Shown piece by piece: positions 17,130-25,946 of a DNA stretch of 64,000 nt; position 1 is the stretch's first letter, and the number at the start of each line of letters is the position of its first letter. The stretch comes from ENR-C587 sp942493235 (GTDB taxonomy: Bacteria; Bacteroidota; Ignavibacteria; Kapaibacteriales; UBA2268): assembly GCA_942493235.1 (NCBI GenBank), contig OW818676.1, positions 2,046,001 to 2,110,000 of the forward strand, in the 5' to 3' direction. The notes below the pieces were generated by a model, which saw only the letters and a program-made list of their open reading frames with translations, was not told where the DNA came from and ran no database searches. Both the position numbers and the translations under genes were made by a program.

Positions 17130-18392
17130 TTAAAACATTTCAGTTTTAACTCTCTTAATATTAGCTCCGATAGCATTTAATTTCTTATCTAAGTCTTCAT
17201 AGCCTCTATCAAGGTGATAGATTCTAAGCACTTCTGTTCTACCCTCTGCTACTAATGCAGCAAGAATTAAGCTTGCCGAAGCTCTAAGATCAGACGACAT
17301 AACGGTAGCGGCATTAATTTTTTTATTACCCGAAACTATTGCAGTATTATCTAATACTTCGATATTTGCACCAAGCCTTAATAATTCGGGTACATGCTTA
17401 AATCTATCAGTATAAATTGTTTCGGAAATTTTTGATGAACCATCAGCAAGCATCATATAAGCCATCCACTGAGCTTGAACATCAGTAGGGAATCCAGGAT
17501 AAATAGTAGTAGTAATATCAACCGGCTTAGGAGCATCGTTCATCTCAAGATAGATAGTAGAACCGGTTACATCAAGCTTGCAGCCCGATTCTTCCAATTT
17601 AGCTAAGACAGCAGATAAATGATAAGGATTGGCATTGAATAATTCAACTTTGCCCTTAGTCATAGCAGCCGCAATTAAATAAGTAGCAGCTTCAATTCTA
17701 TCTGGAATAGTTTCTTCATCAACAGCTTTTAGCTCGTCAACGCCTTCGATTTCGATTTGATTAGTACCGATTCCTTCAATTTTTGCACCCATTTTGACAA
17801 GCATTCTTGCAAGAGCCGTAATTTCGGGTTCGGTGGCTGCATTGGATAGTAAAGTATTACCTTTGGCGAGTGTCGCCGCCATAAGCACATTTCCGGTAGC
17901 TCCGACACTGGAGACATCAAAGTGAACTCTATTACCGATTAATCTATCGGTTTTTGCAATTACATATCCGCCATCTAATTCAATCTGAGCACCTAATTTT
18001 TCTAATCCTTTTAAATGTAAATCAACCGGACGCGGACCCCAAGCACATCCTCCGGGAAGTGATACTTTAGCGTATCCGAAACGGGATACTAATGGACCAA
18101 GTACATAGAATGACGCTCTCATCTTTTTTACATGTTCATAAGGTGCTTCATAAGAAGTTATATTTGTAGAATCTATAAATAATTCATTTTCGTTCAATTC
18201 ACAAAATACACCCATCGAACCCAATAGTCGGCTCATAGTCCATACATCGCGTAGATTAGGCGTATTTTTAATTCTATAAATGCCTCCGGCAAGAAGTGAA
18301 ACAGGCATCAGTGCCAGAGAACCGTTTTTCGCACCGGATATTTTAATTCTGCCGCATAAACGATTTCCACCTTCAATAATAAATTTATCCAT
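17130..18392 (-). CDS. murA: UDP-N-acetylglucosamine 1-carboxyvinyltransferase
   Basis: First committed cytosolic step of peptidoglycan synthesis, adding enolpyruvate from PEP to UDP-GlcNAc. The substrate-binding GAKNGSLALMP (K22, N23) is present and so is the mobile-loop cysteine, C116 in LPGGCAWGPRPVD, the residue fosfomycin attacks. The C-terminal arginine motif (SSDLRASASLILAALVAEG) is also intact. Length 420 is typical. A TATCTTTG -7-like box lies at 18448-18441 on the minus strand, about 50 bases upstream of the start. Its 3' side adjoins the repeat mosaic. Confidence 0.96.
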   Translation of the reverse strand: MDKFIIEGGNRLCGRIKISGAKNGSLALMPVSLLAGGIYRIKNTPNLRDVWTMSRLLGSMGVFCELNENELFIDSTNITSYEAPYEHVKKMRASFYVLGPLVSRFGYAKVSLPGGCAWGPRPVDLHLKGLEKLGAQIELDGGYVIAKTDRLIGNRVHFDVSSVGATGNVLMAATLAKGNTLLSNAATEPEITALARMLVKMGAKIEGIGTNQIEIEGVDELKAVDEETIPDRIEAATYLIAAAMTKGKVELFNANPYHLSAVLAKLEESGCKLDVTGSTIYLEMNDAPKPVDITTTIYPGFPTDVQAQWMAYMMLADGSSKISETIYTDRFKHVPELLRLGANIEVLDNTAIVSGNKKINAATVMSSDLRASASLILAALVAEGRTEVLRIYHLDRGYEDLDKKLNAIGANIKRVKTEMF

Positions 18393-18759
18393 TTTTTCCT
18401 CAATTTATTTTGCTTTTTCTATTGCATACTTTCAGTTATACAAAGATAATAAATTCTAAAGAAAATAAATGATATTTTGTTATAGAAAATTTCTTTAGTA
18501 ATTTATATTTTACTATATTAATGCAATTACAAAACGTTGTACTCGCTAAATTATCATAATCATAGTTGCACTTACTACTACTGAAAGCATAGTAAAAAGA
18601 AAAATAATTAGTAGTACTTTACTTTTCATAGCGTAGTACGAATACGTGTTTTTACATATCCAACTTCCTATTTCTCACTTCCTAATCCTCAGCCACTTTT
18701 ACTTACATTTTGGTCATTGTGATTTTTAATTTGTATTGAGAATGCAAATAATAGAAATA
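18393..18759. other. Intergenic region, no gene seen
   Basis: AT-rich spacer upstream of murA and downstream of the PAP2 gene. Apart from the TATCTTTG element (minus strand, 18448-18441) and scattered TAGTAGTAC words, I see no RNA gene or clear hairpin. Confidence 0.45.
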
Positions 18760-19707
18760 TCAATTAAACTGTTTTGCTAATAGTTTTCTGACTTGAGGCT
18801 CTAATTTGTATGAAATTACAGCACAGACTATACCTGCTATTACATCAACACCGTAATGATAACGCATGTATATAGTAGAAAATATTAACCCCGTACCAAT
18901 TATCCAAATTATATATCTAAGCTTTGAGCGGAATTTTAAAGCCAGAAGCATATTGATTAATGTAAGCATAGTATGACCGCTGGGCATGCAGTCTCGATTA
19001 ACATAATCAGCCGGATTAGCCACTCCGTCCGGTACTCCACCCCCAGTATTTACGAAATGGCGTAAGAAATCGGTAACAAAAACTCCCGGAATCTCGCTAT
19101 TTATTGTTGCGAAATTGTAAATGCTGAATCTCGGACCAATTGCCGGCATAAAAAAATACAACAAATATGAAAGTAGAAATCCGAATATTATTTGAGAAGT
19201 TAAATCTTTTAATTCTTTGCTTTTATTACGGAAATACAATTCAATTCCATGAAAAATAGGTAAAAAGAAAAACATTACATAGCATATTTGTAAGAATTCG
19301 GTTAAATATGGATTATGCATAAAAGAAAGCATTGCAGTCGGGTCTGAGCCGAAAATTGCTTTATCCCAACCTACTAAAATATTATCATATAGATATGGAT
19401 TCAGTGGTTTAACGTAGAACTGAGTATTGAGATACATCATATAGATCATGGGAGCTAAATAAATGATTCGCGTTATAGCTATGATTTTATTATCTTTATA
19501 AATGTTATTCAAAATTGATATTGTCAGAATAATTGCAAAAACTATAAAATTGTAGTTTAGCATTTGCAAAGGCGAATCAAGTCTGTTGTGGAATATAATG
19601 CAAAATACCGAATAGATTAATAATACAGCAATTATGTATAATTCAGGAACAGAAAAAAGTTCCTTTAGTTTTAAATTCATTGAATATTTCGTATTTTCTA
19701 ATGCCAT
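18760..19707 (-). CDS. PAP2-superfamily integral membrane protein
   Basis: Polytopic inner-membrane protein with six or more hydrophobic segments. The phosphatase signature is in the C-terminal half: DCMPSGHTML (motif 2) and YMRYHYGVDVIAG (motif 3), with GPRF before them. This layout is shared by PAP2-type lipid phosphatases and inositol-phosphorylceramide-synthase-like enzymes; the sequence does not decide between them. Its ATG overlaps the rsmA stop by one base, so the two genes are translationally coupled. Confidence 0.8.
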   Translation of the reverse strand: MALENTKYSMNLKLKELFSVPELYIIAVLLIYSVFCIIFHNRLDSPLQMLNYNFIVFAIILTISILNNIYKDNKIIAITRIIYLAPMIYMMYLNTQFYVKPLNPYLYDNILVGWDKAIFGSDPTAMLSFMHNPYLTEFLQICYVMFFFLPIFHGIELYFRNKSKELKDLTSQIIFGFLLSYLLYFFMPAIGPRFSIYNFATINSEIPGVFVTDFLRHFVNTGGGVPDGVANPADYVNRDCMPSGHTMLTLINMLLALKFRSKLRYIIWIIGTGLIFSTIYMRYHYGVDVIAGIVCAVISYKLEPQVRKLLAKQFN

Positions 19708-20525
19708 TATTTAATCTCCAAAGCTTTTAATTCAATATATAAGTTAATAAATTCTTGTGTGCTTAGTGCTTCTGCTCGTTTTTGGAATAATTCCGAATTA
19801 TTTTCTAAATAAATCATAGTTTTATCCGTTGGGAATTTGGTCATATAATCTTTCAGAGAATTTCTCAGAGTCTTGCGGCGAGTAGAAAATGCTGCTTTAA
19901 CTAATTTCATAATATCTTTAAATTCTACACTATTAGGGTAATTTCTTTGATATTCAAATTCCAATATCGACGAAGTAACTTTCGGCTGAGGATAGAAACA
20001 GTTTGGGCTTACATCGAAAGCGATTTTGGGCTTGCTGACCAAGTCCGCGGCAATAGACAGGATTCCGTAATCTTTATTACCTGATTTAGAGCAGACTCGT
20101 TTAGCAACTTCTTTCTGAACCATGATAACGGATTTCTGAATAAGCTCGGAATTATTAAACAGCCAGAATAATATATCCGCTGATATGTAATATGGAATAT
20201 TGCCAATAGTTTTAATTAGTGTTTCACCGCTTATGTATTCTTTGAGATTGACATCTCGTATATCGCTCTTGATTAAGTTAAAATTCGGATATTTACTTTT
20301 CGGGAAAGCATTATTGAGTACTTCTATTGCTCTGTCATCAATTTCGACAGCTGTCAGATTAATATCATTTTCTAAAAGGAGGTTCGTCAATGCTCCTGTA
20401 CCGGGACCAATTTCAAGGACATTATCACCGGCTTCAAGCTCGAGAAGTGTAACTATTTTCCGTGAAATATTTTTATCGGTCAGAAAATTCTGACCTAACG
20501 ACTTTTTAGGAGCTATCTTTTGCAA
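19707..20525 (-). CDS. rsmA: 16S rRNA (adenine1518/1519-N6)-dimethyltransferase
   Basis: SAM-dependent methyltransferase that dimethylates two adenines near the 3' end of 16S rRNA (KsgA). Seen are PKKSLGQNFL at the N-terminus, motif I LEIGPGTGALT, IKSDIRD, and the catalytic NIPYYIS. I chose TTG 20525 because AAGGA lies seven bases upstream and the protein then starts as the family does; ATG 20594 would add 23 residues that do not resemble the family. It is divergent from the helicase gene at 20643. Confidence 0.93.
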   Translation of the reverse strand: MQKIAPKKSLGQNFLTDKNISRKIVTLLELEAGDNVLEIGPGTGALTNLLLENDINLTAVEIDDRAIEVLNNAFPKSKYPNFNLIKSDIRDVNLKEYISGETLIKTIGNIPYYISADILFWLFNNSELIQKSVIMVQKEVAKRVCSKSGNKDYGILSIAADLVSKPKIAFDVSPNCFYPQPKVTSSILEFEYQRNYPNSVEFKDIMKLVKAAFSTRRKTLRNSLKDYMTKFPTDKTMIYLENNSELFQKRAEALSTQEFINLYIELKALEIK

Positions 20526-20642
20526 ACTATTTTCCTTTATGCACAAATTAAAAGCTGGAAAATACGGAAAAATGCTTAAATTGTAATACTTCATTTTAAT
20601 AATTTTTGTAAATTTTTATATTCATTAATGTAAATCAAAACT

Positions 20643-23600
20643 ATGACTGATTTCAAAGACACAGAAGAACAACTTTTTGCAAAGACTACAGATAGGCATT
20701 TATCAGTAACTGCGAATGCAGGCTCCGGCAAAACAACCGTGTTAGTCGATAGATATGTTAATTTAATTAGCGGTAAAAATAAAGAAAATAAATTTGTTGA
20801 GCCGAAAAATATTGTTGCCATCACATTTACTAAAATGGCAGCAAGCGAGATGACTTTAAAAATAATCGAAAAAATAAAAAGCAAACTTTCTGCTGCTACA
20901 AATAAAAAAGATATTCAGGACTTATCATATATTCGCACAAAAATCGGCAGTGCCAAAATATCAACCATACACAGTTTCTGCGGTAATTTGCTTAGAGAAT
21001 TCCCTATAGAAGCTGGGGTTCAGCCAAATTTCTCTGAAATCAGCGGTGCCGAGCAAATCAGAATCAAGAAATCGGCTTATTTTGATGCTATTACTGAACG
21101 ATTAACATCCTCTGATTCGAAAATAGCAGAAGATACATCAAAAATTCTCAATATCCTAAGTGCTGTCGAATTAGAAACGTATATTAATAACATAATGAAT
21201 AAGCTTAATTTTAAAGAAGCTCTTAGTGGCATATATTCCGGTACTTATCTGCAATTGCAACAGATTTATTATAATGATTTTTATGAAAAATTACTTGAAA
21301 TTGCTCCGTTTATTTTACTGAAAATTAGAGGGCATTTTAAGTATTTGAATTCTGTTTTAGAATTTAAACAAAAAATGAAAATTGCCGATTTAGATGTTAA
21401 CATACAATTAATTGAAGGAATGATAGCTGATAATGATGATAGTAATATTGTTGATAATGTTGATAATGATGATAATAATAAAGTAAATATTGAAAAAATA
21501 AATAAGATTGTTTCTAATTTGCTAATGCTCAAAGGCAGACTATTTACTAAATCCGATACATTTCTATCCGACTATAAAAAAGCTCTTGGTATAGATACAG
21601 ATGAAGAGCTTATCAGCTTATATTCGCATATTAATGAGATGAATGAGATTTTGAAATATACCGAATATGACGAAGAGCAATTCAAATTAAGTAAAATTCT
21701 GGTTGACATACTTTATGACACTTACCATCGATATTGCAGAGAGAAACAGAATATTTCGGCATTAGACTTTAATGATTTGATTGAATTAGCAGATTTATTA
21801 TTGGATAATAAAGAAGTTCGCACCAAAGTAAGTTCGAGAATAGAATATCTGTTAGTAGATGAATTCCAAGATACTGACGAATTACAATACGGAATAATTA
21901 AGAAAATTATCGGAGAATTTAATGATACCGGTAAGCAAAATAATCTATTTATTGTCGGAGATGCCAAGCAAAGCATTTACGGATTTAGAAATGCCGATGT
22001 AAAAGTATTTCGTAAAGCTATAGACGATATTTACCAAATAAATAAAAATAAAATCGAAACGGGCGAGCTGACTGATTCTTTCTATACAAATGAAGGAATT
22101 AAAGTAGCAAGTGAAAAAGATTTTCAATTCGGTAAGCTGAATCTGACTTCTACATTCAGATTAAAACCTGATATAGCAGCATTTGTAAATTATCTCTGTA
22201 CTAATGTATTCCAAAAAAATAAATCCGAGTTCGACGTTGATTATGAACCATTAGTTGCGGCTCGTAATTCGGAAGTCCATGATAATAATTTGCTATCACT
22301 TGAAGAAATTGAAAAGCTGAAAGGGAAGGTAAGCCTGTTGATTTCTATAAAAGAAAAGAAAACTAATTCAGAAAAAGCTAAAACCGAATTAGATGCAACT
22401 ATTTATGAAAAGGCAATAGAATCAATACCTGAAGAAGAGATGATAGCCGGATTTATTAAAGAAAAATGGGCAAGTGGAGAATATAAATTAAAAGACTTCG
22501 GAATACTATCCAGAAATAAAAACAAATTCGACAAATTAGTTAAATGCTTAATAAACAAAGAAATACCATATATTAACCATAGCGGAGCAGGATTTTTTCA
22601 AGCTCAAGAGGTCAAAGATATTATAGCTTTGCTTAGATTTGTTGTCAATCCGTCTGACGATATAGCTCTGTTAACTATATTGAAATCATCACTTTGCGGC
22701 TTCACTGATGCAGAATTATATGTACTTTCGCAAGTAAATGAATACTTACACTATTGGGATAAATTAAGTTATTTCAGTAGTCAGCCAATTGCCGAAGTTG
22801 AAGACGTATTGTTAAAAAATATAATTATTAAGGCTAATAATTATTATACAAAAATTTCCGACTTGATAGATAACAAGTTAAACATGTCCGTACCGGTGCT
22901 AATCACACGAGCTGTTGAGTCTTTATCTTGGTATGCTGTAATTTCTAAAAGTCCATATAAATATAGGATAGAATCTAATATTGAAAAATTTATTGATTAC
23001 GCTCGCGAATACATCAATAGGGGATTTAAAAATATATTTGATTTTATTGAGGAATTAAATTTTATTGAAGATAATGCTGTAGGAGAGTCCGATGCACCCC
23101 AAATCACTGATGCAGATGCAGTTAACCTGATGACAATTCATGCCTCTAAAGGTTTGGAATTCCCAGTGATTATTTTAATGGGAACCGGATTTAATAAGCC
23201 AAATACAGACAGTTCATTTCTCGACTCTAAAGTGGGATTTAATTTCCAATTCAGATACGAAAAAGACAATGTTTACTTAGAAACTGTCAATTCGGCATTG
23301 TTCAAGTATTCAAAATATAAAGCAATAGAAAAAGAAAGAGCTGAGGAAAAGCGTATTCTATATGTAGCTCTCACTCGAGCAAAAGATGAATTAGTTATAG
23401 CCGGAACTATAACTACTAAAATCGGTGGTTTTAGTTATAAGAAAAATTCATTTTTAAATATGATTTTAGGTAGTTTTGATTTCGAGACTGCTATTATAAA
23501 TAATAAAAATAGTATTAATTATTCTACTGAATTGACTATTCTTAAAGATTATAAAAAATCGTGTGTTAAATATCATTCTAAGCTTAATTTGCTTAGTTCA

Positions 23601-24437
23601 CTTAATAATATGCCCGAACCGATGATTGTTAAGCCGGCTGTTATTGAAGATTGCGAAAGCAAGAGATTCCTTCTCCAGCCACTAAAGGGAAATATTGACG
23701 GTGAATTTATATCTGCATCGAGACTAATGATATTTATCACCAATAAAAATGACTATTTAGAAAAATATATTCTCGGTATCCCCAAAATTAATCTTAACGA
23801 AAGCCATATCGAAAGAGATGAAGACGAATATGCCAGCATTAGTGCTGTTAATTTCGGGACTGCCGTGCATTATGCTATGGAGCATCTTAATACTTGGTTC
23901 GACGGACTACACATTAATAAAGAGAAACTGCAGACTATTGCCCAGACTGCATTAGATAATTACTATGTTAAAGATGAGGAAACTTTAGATTTACTTATCA
24001 GATTATCGACCAATATAACTAAGACAAAATTGCTCAAACAATATATTAAACAGTTGATTGATTCAAATTCTGAATTATCTCTATTTCTGCCAATTGAAAA
24101 CGATTTTATTCAGGGAACTATCGACTTTGTGATTTGTGATGAATCGGGCAATTATGAAGTATGGGACTGGAAGACTAATCGAATAAATGATAATCTAATA
24201 GAAACAGCTTTACATTACGAAATGCAGATGAAATTGTATGCCTACTTTATATATCGTTCGTTTATGAACCAGAAGACCTTTAAATCAAGGCTCTTGTTTG
24301 CTCGATTAGCCGAAACCGATGCTGAAGATATTAGCTGGACTTATACTTACCAATGGACTCAATCAGAAATGCAGGCTTTTGAAATAGAATTAATTGACTT
24401 GGTTAATAATGCCAAAAATTATCCTTTTTTGGAGTAA
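20643..24437 (+). CDS. addA: AddA/RecB-type UvrD helicase with C-terminal nuclease
   Basis: Large ATP-dependent helicase-nuclease for double-strand-break processing. Walker A is ANAGSGKTT (24-32), the TFTKMAASEM motif Ia follows, Walker B is VDEFQDTDE (405-413), later helicase motifs include VNLMTIHASKGLEFP and ILYVALTRAKDELVIAG, and the PD-(D/E)XK nuclease lies near 1160-1180 (GTIDFV, VWDWKTN). Length 1264 fits AddA. Residues 262-281 form a Asp/Asn-rich low-complexity insert. No AddB partner lies beside it; the gene stands alone, divergent from rsmA. Confidence 0.87.
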   Translation: MTDFKDTEEQLFAKTTDRHLSVTANAGSGKTTVLVDRYVNLISGKNKENKFVEPKNIVAITFTKMAASEMTLKIIEKIKSKLSAATNKKDIQDLSYIRTKIGSAKISTIHSFCGNLLREFPIEAGVQPNFSEISGAEQIRIKKSAYFDAITERLTSSDSKIAEDTSKILNILSAVELETYINNIMNKLNFKEALSGIYSGTYLQLQQIYYNDFYEKLLEIAPFILLKIRGHFKYLNSVLEFKQKMKIADLDVNIQLIEGMIADNDDSNIVDNVDNDDNNKVNIEKINKIVSNLLMLKGRLFTKSDTFLSDYKKALGIDTDEELISLYSHINEMNEILKYTEYDEEQFKLSKILVDILYDTYHRYCREKQNISALDFNDLIELADLLLDNKEVRTKVSSRIEYLLVDEFQDTDELQYGIIKKIIGEFNDTGKQNNLFIVGDAKQSIYGFRNADVKVFRKAIDDIYQINKNKIETGELTDSFYTNEGIKVASEKDFQFGKLNLTSTFRLKPDIAAFVNYLCTNVFQKNKSEFDVDYEPLVAARNSEVHDNNLLSLEEIEKLKGKVSLLISIKEKKTNSEKAKTELDATIYEKAIESIPEEEMIAGFIKEKWASGEYKLKDFGILSRNKNKFDKLVKCLINKEIPYINHSGAGFFQAQEVKDIIALLRFVVNPSDDIALLTILKSSLCGFTDAELYVLSQVNEYLHYWDKLSYFSSQPIAEVEDVLLKNIIIKANNYYTKISDLIDNKLNMSVPVLITRAVESLSWYAVISKSPYKYRIESNIEKFIDYAREYINRGFKNIFDFIEELNFIEDNAVGESDAPQITDADAVNLMTIHASKGLEFPVIILMGTGFNKPNTDSSFLDSKVGFNFQFRYEKDNVYLETVNSALFKYSKYKAIEKERAEEKRILYVALTRAKDELVIAGTITTKIGGFSYKKNSFLNMILGSFDFETAIINNKNSINYSTELTILKDYKKSCVKYHSKLNLLSSLNNMPEPMIVKPAVIEDCESKRFLLQPLKGNIDGEFISASRLMIFITNKNDYLEKYILGIPKINLNESHIERDEDEYASISAVNFGTAVHYAMEHLNTWFDGLHINKEKLQTIAQTALDNYYVKDEETLDLLIRLSTNITKTKLLKQYIKQLIDSNSELSLFLPIENDFIQGTIDFVICDESGNYEVWDWKTNRINDNLIETALHYEMQMKLYAYFIYRSFMNQKTFKSRLLFARLAETDAEDISWTYTYQWTQSEMQAFEIELIDLVNNAKNYPFLE

Positions 24438-24492
24438 TATAATACCCAAAATAAAATAATAAAGCCAGTGCAAAAAAATTATACTTTGATTT

Positions 24493-24536
24493 CTACATAA
24501 TCAACCTGACGGTTAACCGTCAGGTTGATTATGTAG
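24493..24536. repeat. 44-bp perfect palindrome
   Basis: Every base pairs: CTACATAATCAACCTGACGG-TT followed directly by its reverse complement, with no spacer. Its core equals the 26-bp palindrome at 17008-17033. It lies 56 bases after addA and could end that transcript, though no T-run follows. Confidence 0.95.
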
Positions 24537-24578
24537 TTAGTGTTTTTATTAATTTATCGAAAAATAAACAATAAAGAA

Positions 24579-24605
24579 ATATTTTGGACTGTTACAACAG
24601 ACTTA
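24579..24605 (-). repeat. Element end, TAAGTCTGTTGTAACAGTCC type
   Basis: The reverse complement matches the ends at 1847 and 30001 (TAAG-CT-TTG-A---GTCCAAAATAT). A convincing partner end was not found; TAAAGCCAGTGCAAAA at about 24461 is a weak candidate. Confidence 0.45.
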
Positions 24606-24617
24606 ATATTTTTACAA

Positions 24618-24974
24618 TTATGCTTCTACAAATAACCCTGAAATATCTTCAGGTGCAAGATTTGCTTGAGCTCCTGAGGCTTGGGTAACAAACATCGGAG
24701 TTTTGAACCAAGCAAGTTCAATTTCTGCTTCAGTTAGAGATTCAATCGGAGAATAATCTGCTCTGCTTAGCGGGTGATTATTATCCACTTGTATATTATT
24801 CTCAATTGAACTGATAGCATCAAGGAGAATATTCTTCTGCCATTCAGTGTCTCGAGTAATAGTCTTTGATGTGGAATTAGCAATAATTTCACTCTTTTTT
24901 ATTACTTCTGCATTCTTAAATGCTTTAGTTTCAATCGTGTTTATAGGTTGATACCTTATATCCGTAACCTTCAT
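24618..24974 (-). CDS. Hypothetical 118-residue protein
   Basis: Not recognised. Hydrophilic, with no signal peptide, no membrane segment and no cysteine. The middle (TEWQKNILLDAISSIENNI) looks helical and the end (ESLTEAEIELAWFKTPMFV) more hydrophobic. The start is well supported by AGGAG about eight bases upstream of ATG 24974, so it is probably real. It is isolated between two repeat-rich stretches, which is a common setting for strain-specific genes. Confidence 0.6.
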   Translation of the reverse strand: MKVTDIRYQPINTIETKAFKNAEVIKKSEIIANSTSKTITRDTEWQKNILLDAISSIENNIQVDNNHPLSRADYSPIESLTEAEIELAWFKTPMFVTQASGAQANLAPEDISGLFVEA

Positions 24975-25067
24975 TGTAATACTCCTTTATTCAATTAAAG
25001 AATCCATTCTTTTTACATTCGCTTATACTAATACAATTAGCGTACCAATAATTATTATAAAGCAAAT

Positions 25068-25135
25068 AGCTCTTCACTATTTTGTGTGGGTAGTATAGGG
25101 GACAGGTGGCTGGTGGTTGGTGGTTGGGAAAAGTG
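25068..25135 (+). repeat. 306-bp-element terminus with G-rich tract
   Basis: GCTCTTCACTATTTTGTGTG followed by GGTAGTATAGGGGAC matches the outer end of the 306-bp element. It runs straight into a C-poor tract of TGGTGG and TTGG words to about 25130. Confidence 0.6.
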
Positions 25136-25163
25136 AATTAGAAATTGAAAAGCAAAAAATCAA

Positions 25164-25183
25164 CCCCACGCTTCAGCGTGGGG
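25164..25183. repeat. REP-like palindrome CCCCACGC-TTCA-GCGTGGGG
   Basis: Perfect copy; see 16942-16961. Confidence 0.85.
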
Positions 25184-25198
25184 AATATTGTCTGGTGA

Positions 25199-25260
25199 CT
25201 ATTCTTCAAATTCCCCTCCAAAAGGAGGGGTGGCATCGCGAAGCGATGACGGGGTGGGTT
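25199..25260. repeat. CCCCTCC..GGAGGGGTGGCATCGCG repeat, copy 1
   Basis: About 60 bp with two hairpins (CCCCTCC/GGAGGGG and ATCGC/GCGAT), ending GACGGGGTGGGTT. A second copy with a few changes is at 25451-25509. A related shorter hairpin (CCCTCCCC-AA-GGGGAGGG) is at 25389-25406. Confidence 0.8.
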
Positions 25261-25330
25261 CCTTTTTGAGGAAGTTTGTAAAGTTATAAAGTTGAAAGTT
25301 TTAAAGTAGGAAGTGGGAATTTGCACGTCT

Positions 25331-25355
25331 CCGCACTATGCTCTGCGTAGTGCGG
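25331..25355. repeat. Hairpin CCGCACTA-TGCTCTGCG-TAGTGCGG
   Basis: Perfect 8-bp stem. The loop TGCTCTGCG is like the CGCTCTGCG of the 1891-2160 repeats although the stem differs, which links the two places. Confidence 0.75.
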
Positions 25356-25450
25356 CTGGAAGCTGAAAATCTATCAACCCCACCCAAACCCTCCCCAAGG
25401 GGAGGGCTTAAAGATTCAATATTGATGATATGGGTAACTGTTTAGCAACT

Positions 25451-25509
25451 AATCTTCAAATTCACCTCCAATGGAGGGGTGGCATCGCGAAACGATGACG
25501 GGGTGGGTT
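25451..25509. repeat. CCTCC..GGAGGGGTGGCATCGCG repeat, copy 2
   Basis: Second copy of 25199-25260, same orientation. It is followed by another G-rich tract (25513-25555). Confidence 0.8.
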
Positions 25510-25559
25510 TTTTCTTCGGGGTTTGGGTATTGGGAAATAGGAATTGGGAGAGTAATCTA

Positions 25560-25579
25560 CCCCACGCTTCAGCGTGGGG
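25560..25579. repeat. REP-like palindrome CCCCACGC-TTCA-GCGTGGGG
   Basis: Perfect copy; see 16942-16961. Confidence 0.85.
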
Positions 25580-25603
25580 AAAAGTAATACATCTCAAACA
25601 TCA

Positions 25604-25799
25604 AGAGGCTGTCTAAAAGGTTGTCATTCTGAACGAAGTGAAGAATCCAGATAAAGCAAATGTTGATAATTCTGGATATTTCGTTACACTCAGAATGACG
25701 ATTTGGTAAAATTATTACTATTTAGACAACATCATACAAACACTTTTAGGGATTCTAATTTTAGTAAATCACTAATCTTATGGTTTTTACACAGCCTCT
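25604..25799. mobile_element. 196-bp MITE-like element, AGAGGCTGTCTAAAAGG ends
   Basis: The left end AGAGGCTGTCTAAAAGG and the right end (reverse complement AGAGGCTGTGTAAAAACC) are imperfect terminal inverted repeats. Inside is a GTCATTCTGA inverted repeat (25623-25699) in the opposite orientation to the other copies. No coding capacity. The right flank GAAGCGTGGAGTTG looks like half of a REP palindrome. Confidence 0.65.
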
Positions 25800-25836
25800 G
25801 AAGCGTGGAGTTGAATGTTGGATATTTATTTCAATA

Positions 25837-25856
25837 CCCCACGCTGAAGCGTGGGG
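25837..25856. repeat. REP-like palindrome CCCCACGC-TGAA-GCGTGGGG
   Basis: Perfect copy; see 16769-16788. A decayed half (AAGCGTGGGGTTGAT) follows at about 25886. Confidence 0.85.
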
Positions 25857-25946
25857 TTGATAATGTTTTTGTTGGTATTCTACATAAAGCGTGGGGTTGA
25901 TATTTTTTTTTGATATTTCTATTTAAAGCGTATGTTAAAATAACGA

